13,702 bases of DNA from an uncultured Muribaculaceae bacterium (GCA_910588245.1 CAJUQP010000062.1:1-13702), one strand, 5' to 3'; positions 6,419 to 13,311 are shown, counted from the first letter of the stretch. Made by a program: numbers and translations. Notes: generated by a model from the sequence alone, not told the origin.

Positions 6419-6937
6419 ATGTTAAGCAAGAAAATCAACGATGCGATCAACGAGCAGATCAATTGGGAATTCTGGTCGGGTTATCTCTATCTGGCCATGT
6501 CAAACCATTTCGAGTCTGTGGGACGCAAAGGCATCGCGAGCTGGTATCGCATCCAGTTCAAGGAGGAGTTTGACCACGCCCTCATCTTCATCAACTACCT
6601 CAATGCCCGCGGAGGCAAAGTGGAGCTCTCCCCCATCGCCGAGGTGCCCCAGTCGTGGGATTCCCCCCTCCAGGCATTCGCCCACACTCTGGAGCACGAG
6701 CAGCAGGTGACACGCCGCATCCACGAGCTTTATGCCCTGGCCGAGGCCGAGCATGACTTCGCGACGCGCCAGATGCTCAACTGGTTTGTAGCGGAGCAGG
6801 TGGAAGAAGAGGAGACCGCCCAGGACATCATCGACAATCTCACGCTTGTCGGCGAAGACGGCACAGGCATTTTCCAGATCGACACCGAGCTCGGACAGCG
6901 CACCTACAACGTGCCCGCCCCTCTCGCCGGGAAATAA
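6419..6937 (+). CDS. ftnA: Ferritin, FtnA type
   Basis: 172 residues, close to the usual length for bacterial non-haem ferritin. Subunits assemble into a 24-mer shell that oxidises Fe(II) and stores iron as ferrihydrite, which also limits Fenton damage. By-eye numbering gives every ferroxidase ligand of the FtnA class at its canonical position: Glu17, Glu50, His53, Glu94, Gln127 and Glu130. Typical helices are visible, including SGYLYLAMSNHFES and the four-glutamate run EQVEEEE. There is no haem-binding Met at the bacterioferritin site and no signal peptide. The start ATG 6419 has AAGGA upstream. It stands alone, with a terminator hairpin 34 bases downstream. Confidence 0.96.
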   Translation: MLSKKINDAINEQINWEFWSGYLYLAMSNHFESVGRKGIASWYRIQFKEEFDHALIFINYLNARGGKVELSPIAEVPQSWDSPLQAFAHTLEHEQQVTRRIHELYALAEAEHDFATRQMLNWFVAEQVEEEETAQDIIDNLTLVGEDGTGIFQIDTELGQRTYNVPAPLAGK

Positions 6938-6971
6938 GACCGACATCCCGATGCCACGCACACGGCATATC

Positions 6972-6999
6972 GCCGTCGCCTTCATCCGGAGGCGGCGGC
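6972..6999 (+). terminator. Terminator after ferritin
   Basis: GCCGTCGCCT (6972-6981) pairs with AGGCGGCGGC (6990-6999), a 10-bp stem with one T-G wobble and an 8-base loop. It is followed by TTTCATTTTTA. Confidence 0.75.
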
Positions 7000-7011
7000 T
7001 TTCATTTTTAT

Positions 7012-7024
7012 GGGGTCAGACCCC
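7012..7024. repeat. GGGGTCAGACCCC palindrome
   Basis: A perfect odd palindrome of 13 bases (six mirrored pairs around A7018), 12 bases after the ferritin terminator stem and followed by CGTTTTC. Short palindromes of this composition are seen in REP-like intergenic repeats in many bacteria. The one-base centre cannot form a tight hairpin, so it is more likely a protein-binding or element-end sequence than a terminator. Confidence 0.55.
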
Positions 7025-7138
7025 GTTTTCACCCTCTTTTTAAGGGTCGCGAAGCAAAAAAACTGTGCGATTTCACTTTTTTTTATCATTTGTGTCATTT
7101 TTTATCCGATTTTAGTATACGTTTTAAAAAATTTAAAT

Positions 7139-7146
7139 TAACTTTG
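7139..7146 (+). promoter_or_regulatory. -7 box of the TetR-type gene promoter
   Basis: TAACTTTG matches TAnnTTTG exactly inside an AT-rich stretch (7072-7146). No good TTTG is visible about 20 bases upstream. Transcription from about 7152 would leave a leader of roughly 135 bases. Within it GTGTAA (7204-7209) and TTACAC (7230-7235) form a spaced inverted repeat that could be an autoregulatory operator; that is speculative. Confidence 0.6.
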
Positions 7147-7285
7147 TATCGTCAATAATCCGGCTTTCAGGGTCCTCCCCGAACAGACGTATTAAAGACA
7201 ACCGTGTAAGCGGACACAATGTGGATCAATTACACACTCATCATAAATCTTAACCTTTCGCAGCCCCTGCATAAGGTCTCAGCCG

Positions 7286-7918
7286 ATGGCTCGGAATGCG
7301 ATATATCTAAGTCTAATGGAAAAAGGAATCAAATCAAAACGCAGAATTCTGGAAGTGGCGTTCAATCTCTTCGCCGCTTATTCCTATCCAGATGTTTCGT
7401 ACTCGCTGCTTGAAAAAGCTACGGGAATCAGCCGCGGCTCGATGGTCTATTACTTCAAGAACAAGGAAGGCATCTTCAGGGATGTGATCAAGACCTTCGT
7501 GCTCGACATGGGAAGCATCAACGACATCCCCGAATCCGAGCAGGGCTCGCTGAAAGCGTTCTGCAACGCCGTTGTGGAGTGCCTCGTGAAAGCACAGGAG
7601 TTCGCGAAAGCTCACAACATCAAGAACCTCAACGAGGCAAGCTTCAACATCGCCCGCAATGCCCTCCAGTTCATGCCTGAATACAGAGGACACCGCCAGC
7701 AGCAGCAGGCTCTGGAGCACGACCTCTGGAAGAAGGTCATCGAGGCTTCGGTCAACTCCGGCGAACTCAGGGGTGGCATCGACGTGGAGAACCTCGCGTC
7801 GGTATTCCAGGCCACACGCATCGGACAGCAGGATCTCGGCATCTACAATCCCGCATGCATTGACCCCGAGCACCTCCGCAGGCTCTACGACAGCCTCTAC
7901 GACGCAGTGAAGGCCTGA
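7286..7918 (+). CDS. TetR/AcrR-family transcriptional regulator
   Basis: 210 residues from ATG 7286. ATG 7316 would give a 200-residue protein beginning MEKGIKSKRRILEVAFNLFA, which looks more like a usual TetR N-terminus; both starts are possible. Helices 1-3 of the DNA-binding domain cover about residues 15-62. The helix-turn-helix is near VSYSLLEKATGISRGSMVYYF (38-58) and is followed by the conserved KNKEGIF. The rest is a helical ligand-binding and dimer domain with no family-level match that I can name. Members usually repress a neighbouring transport or lipid gene and release DNA when a small molecule binds. The nearest downstream genes are a regulator and an acyl-CoA synthetase, so an acyl-CoA-related signal is conceivable but unproven. 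Confidence 0.88.
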   Translation: MARNAIYLSLMEKGIKSKRRILEVAFNLFAAYSYPDVSYSLLEKATGISRGSMVYYFKNKEGIFRDVIKTFVLDMGSINDIPESEQGSLKAFCNAVVECLVKAQEFAKAHNIKNLNEASFNIARNALQFMPEYRGHRQQQQALEHDLWKKVIEASVNSGELRGGIDVENLASVFQATRIGQQDLGIYNPACIDPEHLRRLYDSLYDAVKA

Positions 7919-7940
7919 GGCCTCCGCCGCACCGCGACTC

Positions 7941-7985
7941 AATACGGGAGACATGCGCCGCATTCCGGCGCATGCCTCCCGTATT
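7941..7985 (+). terminator. 20-bp hairpin after the TetR-type gene
   Basis: AATACGGGAG (7941-7950) and CATGCGCCG (7952-7960) pair with CGGCGCATG (7966-7974) and CTCCCGTATT (7976-7985), with a single A-C mismatch and the loop CATTC. The T-tract after it is poor (CTCTATAT), so it may act as a weak terminator or mRNA 3' protector. It separates TetR transcription from the XRE-cupin promoter. Confidence 0.65.
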
Positions 7986-8067
7986 CTCTATATCCCCCGC
8001 AACCTGCGGCACAGACGAATACAATACTTTTTTGCCCCCTTTTTCCCATTTTTTCACAAAAGTTGAT

Positions 8068-8075
8068 TATCTTTG
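8068..8075 (+). promoter_or_regulatory. -7 box of the XRE-cupin/acyl-CoA ligase operon
   Basis: TATCTTTG matches TAnnTTTG. The expected -33 position is not a TTTG, so this may be a weak or activated promoter. With a start near 8081, the ATG at 8102 is the first usable start, which argues against an upstream start at 8063. Confidence 0.6.
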
Positions 8076-8101
8076 CGTCTCACAATCAAAAACCTCCATC
8101 A

Positions 8102-8653
8102 ATGGACTTTATCCAGCAAATTGCCGAACGCCTCCGAGGCCTGCGCGACGCCCTCGACCTCGAAGCCGGAGAGATGGCCGCACAGTGCGGCATATCACCG
8201 ACCCTGCTCGCCGATTACGAAAGCGGATCGCGCGACATCCCCGTGAGCTTCCTCCACAAGATATCCGCCACATATGACGTGGAGATGACCGCCCTGATGT
8301 TCGGGAGCGAGCCTAAAATGAACTCCTATTTCATAACCCGCGCCGGACAGGGCGTGAAGGTGGAGCGCACGGGAGCCTATTCCTATCAGGATCTGGCGGC
8401 CGGATTCCAGCACCGCCAGATGGCGCCCTTCCTGGTCACGGTCGAGCCTTCCGAGGCCGAGGGGCCACTCACGCTCAACACCCACGAGGGACACGAGTTC
8501 AACTATGTGGTGGAAGGCACGCTCGAGATCACAGTGGCCGGAAAGACAAACACCCTGCATCCCGGCGACTCCATAATGTTCGATGCCCGCAAGCCTCACG
8601 GACTCCGCGCCGCAGGCGGGAAGGCCGTGAAGATGCTCGCTATTATATCCTGA
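8102..8653 (+). CDS. XRE-family regulator with C-terminal cupin domain
   Basis: 183 residues. Residues 4-65 are a lambda-repressor-like helix-turn-helix (IAERLRGLRDALDLEAGEMA, then CGISPTLLADYESGSRDIPV). Residues 105-182 are a small cupin barrel with motif 1 around THEGHEFNYVVEGTLEI (127-143) and motif 2 PGDSIMFDARKPHGLRA (154-170). His128, His131, Glu132 and His166 could supply a metal or small-molecule site. Regulators of this design sense a ligand with the cupin and control the adjacent operon. The start at ATG 8102 is supported by the promoter 27 bases upstream. The acyl-CoA synthetase follows after 54 bases without a terminator, so the regulator is probably co-transcribed with its target and may control itself. 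Confidence 0.92.
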   Translation: MDFIQQIAERLRGLRDALDLEAGEMAAQCGISPTLLADYESGSRDIPVSFLHKISATYDVEMTALMFGSEPKMNSYFITRAGQGVKVERTGAYSYQDLAAGFQHRQMAPFLVTVEPSEAEGPLTLNTHEGHEFNYVVEGTLEITVAGKTNTLHPGDSIMFDARKPHGLRAAGGKAVKMLAIIS

Positions 8654-8707
8654 TCAAACAAGCCCCGCCGCGAAAGCGTTTAAGCGGAGGTTCACACTCT
8701 TTTTATC

Positions 8708-10366
8708 ATGCTTGAAAAATTTCTTGACAAGACAGAATTCGAGTCATACGACGATTTCATGGAGAATTTCCATGTAAACGTGCCCGAGAACTTCAACTTC
8801 GGATATGATGTGGTCGACGAATGGGCCGCTAAGGAACCCGACAAGCCGGCCCTGCTCTGGACCAACGACAAGGGGGAGAAGATCCAGTTCTCATTCGCCG
8901 ACATCAAGCGCGAGAGCGACAAGACGGCCTCATTCTTCCAGAGCCTCGGCATTGGCCACGGCGACATGGTCATGCTCATACTGAAGCGCCACTATCAGTT
9001 CTGGTTCTCGATCATAGCGCTCCATAAGCTCGGAGCAACCGTCATCCCAGCCACCCACCTGCTGACGAAGAAAGACATCATATACCGTTGCCGTATGGCC
9101 GGCATCAAGGCGATAGTGGCCTCGGGCGATCCGGTGGTCACAGCGCATATCGACGAGGCTATGCCGGAGTGCCCCACCGTGAAGGCGCTCGTCTCCACAG
9201 GCCCGGTGGTGCCTCCGGGATGGTATGACTTCAACTCCTCGATAGAGAAGGCCGCTCCTTTCGTGCGCCCGGAGCATCCCAACACCAACGACGATGTCTC
9301 CCTGCTCTATTTCACGTCGGGCACAACGGGAGAGCCCAAGATGGTGGCCCACGACTTCACCTATCCCCTTGGGCATATCATCACAGGCTCCTACTGGCAC
9401 AACCTCGACGAGAAGAGCCTCCACCTGACCCTGGCCGACACAGGATGGGGGAAGGCCGTGTGGGGGAAGCTCTACGGGCAATGGATCGCCGGCGCCAACG
9501 TGTTTGTCTACGATTTCGAGAAATTCGAACCCGTCGACGTGCTCCACATGATCAACGACTACGGCATCACATCCTTCTGCGCGCCCCCGACCGTATTCCG
9601 GTTTCTCATCCGCGAGGATCTCTCGAAATTCGACCTCTCCTCGCTCCGCTACTGCACCATCGCCGGGGAGGCCCTCAACCCGAGCGTATATGAGGAATGG
9701 CTCAGGCTGACCGGCATACGGCTGATGGAGGGATTCGGCCAGACGGAGACAACCCTGACCGTGGCCACATATCCCTGGCTCAAGCCCAAGCCCGGCTCAA
9801 TGGGGAAGAAAGGGCCGGAATATGACATCGACCTCATCACCCCCGACGGGCGCTCGGCGGAAGACGGCGAGCACGGCGAGATAATCGTGCGCACCCACGG
9901 CCGCAAGCCTCTCGGGCTCTTCAAGGAATACCTCAACGATCCGCAGCTCACCTACGAGGCATATCACGACGGCATATACCACACTGGCGACGTGGCCTGG
10001 CGCGACGAAGACGGCTACTACTGGTTTGTAGGCCGCAAAGACGACGTGATCAAGTCGTCGGGCTACCGCATCGGCCCCTTCGAGGTGGAGAGCGCGCTGA
10101 TGACCCATCCCGCGGTTGTGGAATGCGCCATCACAGGAGTGCCCGATGAGATCCGCGGCCAGGTGGTGAAGGCCACGATCGTGCTGGCCAAAGACTTCAA
10201 GGCGAGGGCCGAGGAAGATGCCGAGGCACTCATCAAGGAGATACAGAATCACGTGAAGCGCACAACGGCTCCCTACAAATACCCGCGCGTTGTGGAGTTT
10301 GTCGACGAGCTTCCGAAGACCATAAGCGGAAAGATTCGCCGCGTGGAAATCCGCGACAAGAAATAA
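8708..10366 (+). CDS. AMP-forming acyl-CoA synthetase, medium-chain/acetyl type
   Basis: 552 residues, a full-length ANL-superfamily adenylating enzyme that activates a carboxylic acid with ATP and transfers it to CoA. Motifs: P-loop YFTSGTTGEPKMV (201-213), GFGQTETT (342-349), YHTGD (424-428), hinge GRKDDVIKSSGYRIGPFEVE (442-461) and PKTISGKIRR with the catalytic Lys542. TLADTGWGKAVWGKLYGQW (241-259) is characteristic of the medium-chain acyl-CoA synthetase group and separates it from classical acetyl-CoA synthetases. The substrate (short, medium or aromatic acid) cannot be fixed. It is paired with the XRE-cupin regulator 54 bases upstream and ended by the hairpin at 10401-10442. The enzyme is cytoplasmic. 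Likely roles are scavenging of free fatty or aryl acids, or feeding anaerobic acyl-CoA metabolism. Confidence 0.94.
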   Translation: MLEKFLDKTEFESYDDFMENFHVNVPENFNFGYDVVDEWAAKEPDKPALLWTNDKGEKIQFSFADIKRESDKTASFFQSLGIGHGDMVMLILKRHYQFWFSIIALHKLGATVIPATHLLTKKDIIYRCRMAGIKAIVASGDPVVTAHIDEAMPECPTVKALVSTGPVVPPGWYDFNSSIEKAAPFVRPEHPNTNDDVSLLYFTSGTTGEPKMVAHDFTYPLGHIITGSYWHNLDEKSLHLTLADTGWGKAVWGKLYGQWIAGANVFVYDFEKFEPVDVLHMINDYGITSFCAPPTVFRFLIREDLSKFDLSSLRYCTIAGEALNPSVYEEWLRLTGIRLMEGFGQTETTLTVATYPWLKPKPGSMGKKGPEYDIDLITPDGRSAEDGEHGEIIVRTHGRKPLGLFKEYLNDPQLTYEAYHDGIYHTGDVAWRDEDGYYWFVGRKDDVIKSSGYRIGPFEVESALMTHPAVVECAITGVPDEIRGQVVKATIVLAKDFKARAEEDAEALIKEIQNHVKRTTAPYKYPRVVEFVDELPKTISGKIRRVEIRDKK

Positions 10367-10400
10367 ATCTCCCCGCGCGACGGCTCGCCACCGCATACGC

Positions 10401-10442
10401 TGCAAAAACGCCACGGAAGTGTTTTTCCGTGGCGTTTTTGCA
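10401..10442 (+). terminator. Terminator after the acyl-CoA synthetase gene
   Basis: An 18-bp perfect stem pairs 10401-10418 with 10425-10442 around a 6-base loop. It contains ACGCCACGGAA with A5/T5 flanks, so it can work in both directions. Confidence 0.85.
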
Positions 10443-10462
10443 ATAATATGAAAAAAATTGAT

Positions 10463-10470
10463 TAACTTTG
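10463..10470 (+). promoter_or_regulatory. -7 box of the tRNA-Arg promoter
   Basis: TAACTTTG matches TAnnTTTG. TTTG at 10437-10440, the last part of the preceding terminator, lies 22 bases upstream and may serve as the -33 box. The start near 10477 gives about 100 bases of 5' precursor before the tRNA. Confidence 0.6.
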
Positions 10471-10579
10471 CGCTCTGAAAAGGGTATGCCGGCGCCAAGA
10501 GCGTCAGTTACACCGGCAGCGGCATGCACTTAGGCTCCATGTCACGCCCCCTTCGGCGGCCACTGACGGAGAAAAGGCA

Positions 10580-10653
10580 GGTCTGGTAGCTCAGCTGGAT
10601 AGAGCAACAGCCTTCTAAGCTGTGGGTCCTGGGTTCGAATCCCAGCCGGATCA
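10580..10653 (+). tRNA. tRNA-Arg (anticodon UCU)
   Basis: A complete 74-nt cloverleaf. The acceptor GGTCTGG pairs with CCGGATC (two G-U pairs). The D arm is GCTC/GAGC, the anticodon stem ACAGC/GCTGT with loop CTTCTAA gives anticodon TCT, and the T arm is CTGGG-TTCGAAT-CCCAG. The discriminator is A and the CCA end is not encoded (CCC follows). It reads AGA codons. It is a stand-alone unit with its own promoter box and terminator. Confidence 0.96.
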
Positions 10654-10659
10654 CCCGTC

Positions 10660-10707
10660 AAGGCTCATACGATTGATTATCAGTCGTATGAGCCTTTCTT
10701 TTTTTTT
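10660..10707 (+). terminator. Terminator after tRNA-Arg
   Basis: AAGGCTCATACGA (10660-10672) pairs with TCGTATGAGCCTT (10684-10696) around an 11-base loop. It is followed by TC and a run of nine T. Confidence 0.92.
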
Positions 10708-10823
10708 GCCATTTCCCGGATCCGCGCCACGCCTCAGGCTTGGAGGCTCAACCAGATAGATGACGCCAACTCGAGCCTTATAAAGGCGATCCAGTAATAA
10801 AAAAACCAAAAACTCCCCCGAAA

Positions 10824-10855
10824 TTTGGTGAAATCAGCAGTTTTGACTACTTTTG
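10824..10855 (+). promoter_or_regulatory. Strong promoter of the recombinase-NusG fusion gene
   Basis: TTTG at 10824-10827, a 20-base spacer and TACTTTTG at 10848-10855 give a complete Bacteroidota promoter. Transcription would begin near 10862, about 175 bases before the ATG at 11036. Confidence 0.8.
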
Positions 10856-10861
10856 CACCCA

Positions 10862-11035
10862 CGAATGATCATCTCTTGGCAAGAGATGCACGTTCTCCAC
10901 AACCTCAAATCACGCCTACGACTGTGATTTCCGGACTCATGACATCATATCGCGCAACCCTTGTCAAGGCATCGGAGCCGCCGACGAGGGGTCGATGAGA
11001 GTACTCTGAGAAATCGCAAAGGTTACATTTTCCTG
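10862..11035 (+). promoter_or_regulatory. Long structured 5' leader
   Basis: About 175 untranslated bases with three potential hairpins in series: CATCTCTT/AAGAGATG (10870-10888, 3-base loop), AAATCAC/GTGATTT (10907-10930) and CCCTTGTC/GACGAGGG (10958-10990, one wobble). No T-tract follows any of them, so they are not classical terminators. A leader of this kind in front of a NusG-like gene could host attenuation or self-recruitment. I see no match to a riboswitch I know. Confidence 0.4.
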
Positions 11036-12472
11036 ATGCAGGAAACCTCTGACAACAAACCGGTTGCAATTTTCGAAGCCCTCGACTTCTTCGAGTCGAG
11101 ACTGAAAGCGTTCGAAGGGGAAAGCCGTAAGGCCTACCGTAAAGCCCTGTCGTCATTCCGCTGGTTCATCACCGGCAGATACTCACGCACCGACCTCATA
11201 ACCCAGCCCTTGCTCGAGAACTGGTTTTTCAACAATCTCTTCCAGGGCATGAGCTTCAACACAGCCGCGTTCTATCTCGACAAGATCTCAGCACTTCACG
11301 GCGCCATGGTCAAGGCGGGGAAGGCGGAGGAGTCGGTGGCGTTCCGCGACATGAGGAAGAAGATACGCACCCTCGATCCGAAAGCACCTGCGCGTCCCGT
11401 GACGGAGGCTGCCCTCGGCCGCTTCCTCGACGCCGTGAAAGGATCATCCCGCTCCGGCATTCCCGGGAATCCCATCCTCGACATCCTTCTTTTCTCCCTC
11501 ATAAACGGCTGCATGCCTCTTCAGCAGATAGCCGCGCTGCAGAAAGAAGACCTTAAGGAGATGGAGGGGGAGAGCGAAGCGATCGCCCGGCGATATGCCG
11601 AACCGCGGCGCCGCTACATATTCCCGCTCGACCAGACTAAACGCACTCCGCGCCAGACAGCCGCGTGGATCGACACAGCGGCCGAGGAATGTCTCCGGGC
11701 ACTCGGCCTCCCCTGGGCCGGAAACGCCGGGCAATCGGTAAGGCTCCTATGGGCATCCGTGGCACTGCGTTGCGGTGTCGACGGGTCTTCGGTGGTGGCT
11801 GTCCTCGGATCAGTGCCCGCAGGCCTCTCCTTGCTTTCCATATGCACCCCTGCGGAGCTGCAGGCTGCCGACCGTGAGGCCATAGTGCGCACCGTGGCGG
11901 CCGCTCTCTTCAAAGACCGCCTCCACTGGTTTGCCATGCACTTCCGCCCCTACGTGAAGTTCAGCCAGCTGCTCACGCGCCTGGCCGAGATAAGGGATGC
12001 CGTGCCGCAGCCCGAGCTCTTCTACCCTTGCGAGGAGATAGCGCGCCGCATCGGCAAGCGCCTCGTATGGGAGGAGAAACCCATTCTCAGCGACATCCTC
12101 TTCTTCCGGAGCCGCGTCTCCGACGTCTATCCCCTCCTGAGCCGCATCTACGACCTCGCCTGGTGTTTCCGCGACTCGCGCGACCGTGGAAGCAGCTACT
12201 CCATCATCCCTCAGCGATCGATGGACGCCTTCCAGCAGGCCATAGGCGTCTTCACCCCCGACTTCGAGGTGGCCCCCATCGGGGAGATGCGCCTCAATCC
12301 CGACGACAAGGTCGTGATCATCGGCGGCGACTACCCCGCGCAACCCGGCACCGTAATAGGCATGGAGACAGACCCCGAACACGCCGGCAACATCATCTAC
12401 CGCATCGAATTTCTCACCCCCCTCGGCCGCTGGAACGTAGGCGTCGACGCCCGCCTCGTCCGCCCCGCCTGA
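11036..12472 (+). CDS. Degenerate tyrosine-recombinase domain fused to NusG/UpxY-type domain
   Basis: 478 residues from ATG 11036; a TTG at 10961 would add 25 very basic residues and is less likely. Residues 10-95 resemble the SAM-like core-binding domain of phage integrases (SSFRWFI, ENWFFNNLFQGMSFNTAAFY). Residues 120-275 resemble the recombinase catalytic fold: ILLFSLINGCMPLQQIAAL aligns with the box I GLR region, RRYIFPLDQTKR with the lysine hairpin and SVRLLWASVALRCG with HxLRH. By eye the key residues are lost: Met160 for box I Arg, Gln233 for the box II His, Ser259 for the LGH His and Ser268 for the nucleophilic Tyr; Arg236 may remain. Residues 296-405 resemble a NusG NGN domain (LHWFAMHFRPYVKFSQLL, ELFYPCEE, EEKPILSDILFFRS, YDLAWCFRD). 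Residues 420-478 resemble KOW (DDKVVIIGGDYPAQPGTVIG). The likely role is a cis-acting transcription processivity factor whose dead recombinase part binds DNA or a partner; this is inference. Confidence 0.72.
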   Translation: MQETSDNKPVAIFEALDFFESRLKAFEGESRKAYRKALSSFRWFITGRYSRTDLITQPLLENWFFNNLFQGMSFNTAAFYLDKISALHGAMVKAGKAEESVAFRDMRKKIRTLDPKAPARPVTEAALGRFLDAVKGSSRSGIPGNPILDILLFSLINGCMPLQQIAALQKEDLKEMEGESEAIARRYAEPRRRYIFPLDQTKRTPRQTAAWIDTAAEECLRALGLPWAGNAGQSVRLLWASVALRCGVDGSSVVAVLGSVPAGLSLLSICTPAELQAADREAIVRTVAAALFKDRLHWFAMHFRPYVKFSQLLTRLAEIRDAVPQPELFYPCEEIARRIGKRLVWEEKPILSDILFFRSRVSDVYPLLSRIYDLAWCFRDSRDRGSSYSIIPQRSMDAFQQAIGVFTPDFEVAPIGEMRLNPDDKVVIIGGDYPAQPGTVIGMETDPEHAGNIIYRIEFLTPLGRWNVGVDARLVRPA

Positions 12473-12493
12473 CAGCGAAGCAAGTTGTTCGTT

Positions 12494-12534
12494 GTCGGAC
12501 TGGTCAGACCTGTCAGACTGGTCGGACTGGTCGG
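12494..12534. repeat. 9-bp tandem repeat after the fusion gene
   Basis: Four and a half 9-bp units: GTCGGACTG, GTCAGACCT, GTCAGACTG, GTCGGACTG, GTCGG. They begin 21 bases after the stop codon. No terminator hairpin is seen after the fusion gene. Confidence 0.85.
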
Positions 12535-12650
12535 AAAACGGACAACTGAAAACCGACAACCAAAAATTCCTCTGCGAGCCCTCTGCGCCTCCGCGTGAGG
12601 TTTACGTCTCATAACGGCCAACCGACAACCCAAAACGGAAAACCCAAAAT
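12535..12650. repeat. Degenerate CCGACAAC / CGGAAAAC repeat gap
   Basis: CCGACAAC occurs at 12553-12560 and 12622-12629, mixed with CGGAAAAC-type words. The same words return at 13134-13148 and 13511-13523, on both sides of the next gene. Between them 12568-12598 reads CCTCTGCGAGCCCTCTGCGC and CTCCGCGTGAGG, a CTCTGCG repeat. This is non-coding, drifted repeat DNA; no promoter box is evident for the following gene. Confidence 0.55.
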
Positions 12651-12652
12651 AA

Positions 12653-13108
12653 ATGAAACACCTTCAATTGCTTTTACCCCTCCTTTTGCTCCTCACCATC
12701 TCCCTCCCCACATCAGCACAGACAAAACACGAAGTCCATCCCGTCTACATCGCCAACCTCCTCACCAACTCCATCTCCACCGACGAGATGTGCGAGACCT
12801 GCCGCTTCTACAACCTCACCGAGTCTCCCTCCGCCGAAGGCTACACCGTCTTCACCGACTCCCATGGCAACGCTATCCGCTTCAAGATGACACCTTCCGG
12901 AGGGAAAACCCACCCCGACCCACTGGTCGAACTCCATACCAAAGACAGTAAAAAGACCATCGAAAAGATCCTCCGCGAAACAGGCTACCACAAACAAGCC
13001 GACGCCTACATACGCGGCACCATCCACGCCCTCTCCCATACCCGCTGTCTCCTCACCTCCCGCGGCACCCGCCGCATCCTCTCTTTCCTCAAAGTACACA
13101 ATAAATAG
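12653..13108 (+). CDS. Small secreted protein of unknown function
   Basis: 151 residues. Residues 1-22 are a Sec signal peptide with a leucine run (LLLPLLLLLTISLP) and a likely cut after SAQ or TSA. There is no lipobox Cys, so the mature protein of about 129 residues should be periplasmic or exported. The mature part has MCETC (46-50, a CxxC pair), a predicted alpha/beta middle (GYTVFTDSHGNAIRFKM) and a basic helical C-terminus (RGTRRILSFLKVHNK). A third Cys lies in TRCLLTS. CxxC suggests a metal site or disulfide, but the thioredoxin context is absent. I do not recognise a family. It starts after an A-rich stretch (CCCAAAATAA) and sits between repeat-rich gaps. Confidence 0.72.
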   Translation: MKHLQLLLPLLLLLTISLPTSAQTKHEVHPVYIANLLTNSISTDEMCETCRFYNLTESPSAEGYTVFTDSHGNAIRFKMTPSGGKTHPDPLVELHTKDSKKTIEKILRETGYHKQADAYIRGTIHALSHTRCLLTSRGTRRILSFLKVHNK

Positions 13109-13247
13109 TCCGAGAGTAGTCCAAATCCCAAAACCGACAACGGAAAACATCTTCACCTTTCACTCTTCACCCTTGACGCTTTGCGCAGAGCGCACCACTC
13201 TGACCTATAACTTATACCGCCTCCCGCTAACCCTTCTTTAGTCCGTC
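13109..13247. other. Gap after the secreted protein gene, no gene seen
   Basis: Low-complexity words (GACAACGGAAAAC at 13136-13148, then C/T-rich CACTCTTCACCCTT) but no hairpin terminator, promoter box or ORF with recognisable content. Confidence 0.5.
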
Positions 13248-13311
13248 AGTCATTAGTGAGTTAGTCATTAGTGAGTTAGTCATTAGTGAGTTAGTCATTA
13301 GTGAGTTAGTC
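13248..13311. repeat. 15-bp tandem repeat, 4.3 copies
   Basis: AGTCATTAGTGAGTT is repeated four times without a mismatch (13248-13307), followed by AGTC. Perfect copies imply recent expansion, so copy number is probably variable between strains. There are no spacers, so it is not a CRISPR array. Confidence 0.95.

Noticed and set aside
7219..7413. 64-codon frame overlapping the TetR-type gene start
   Set aside because: Out of frame with the regulator, and its second half lies over the TetR DNA-binding domain codons; no coding signal.
8063..8101. Upstream start for the XRE-cupin regulator
   Set aside because: It would lie before the -7 box at 8068-8075, so it could not be in the transcript from that promoter.
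10961..11035. TTG start adding 25 residues to the fusion protein
   Set aside because: The extra residues are an unusual Arg-rich run that overlaps a leader hairpin, and ATG 11036 gives a normal domain start.
10580..12472. tRNA-Arg beside an integrase-like gene, suggesting an attachment site of an integrated element
   Set aside because: I found no downstream copy of the tRNA 3' end within the window, the tRNA has its own intact promoter and terminator, and the integrase-like domain lacks its catalytic residues.
13248..13311. CRISPR array
   Set aside because: The copies are directly adjacent, 15 bp long, without spacers, and there are no cas genes.
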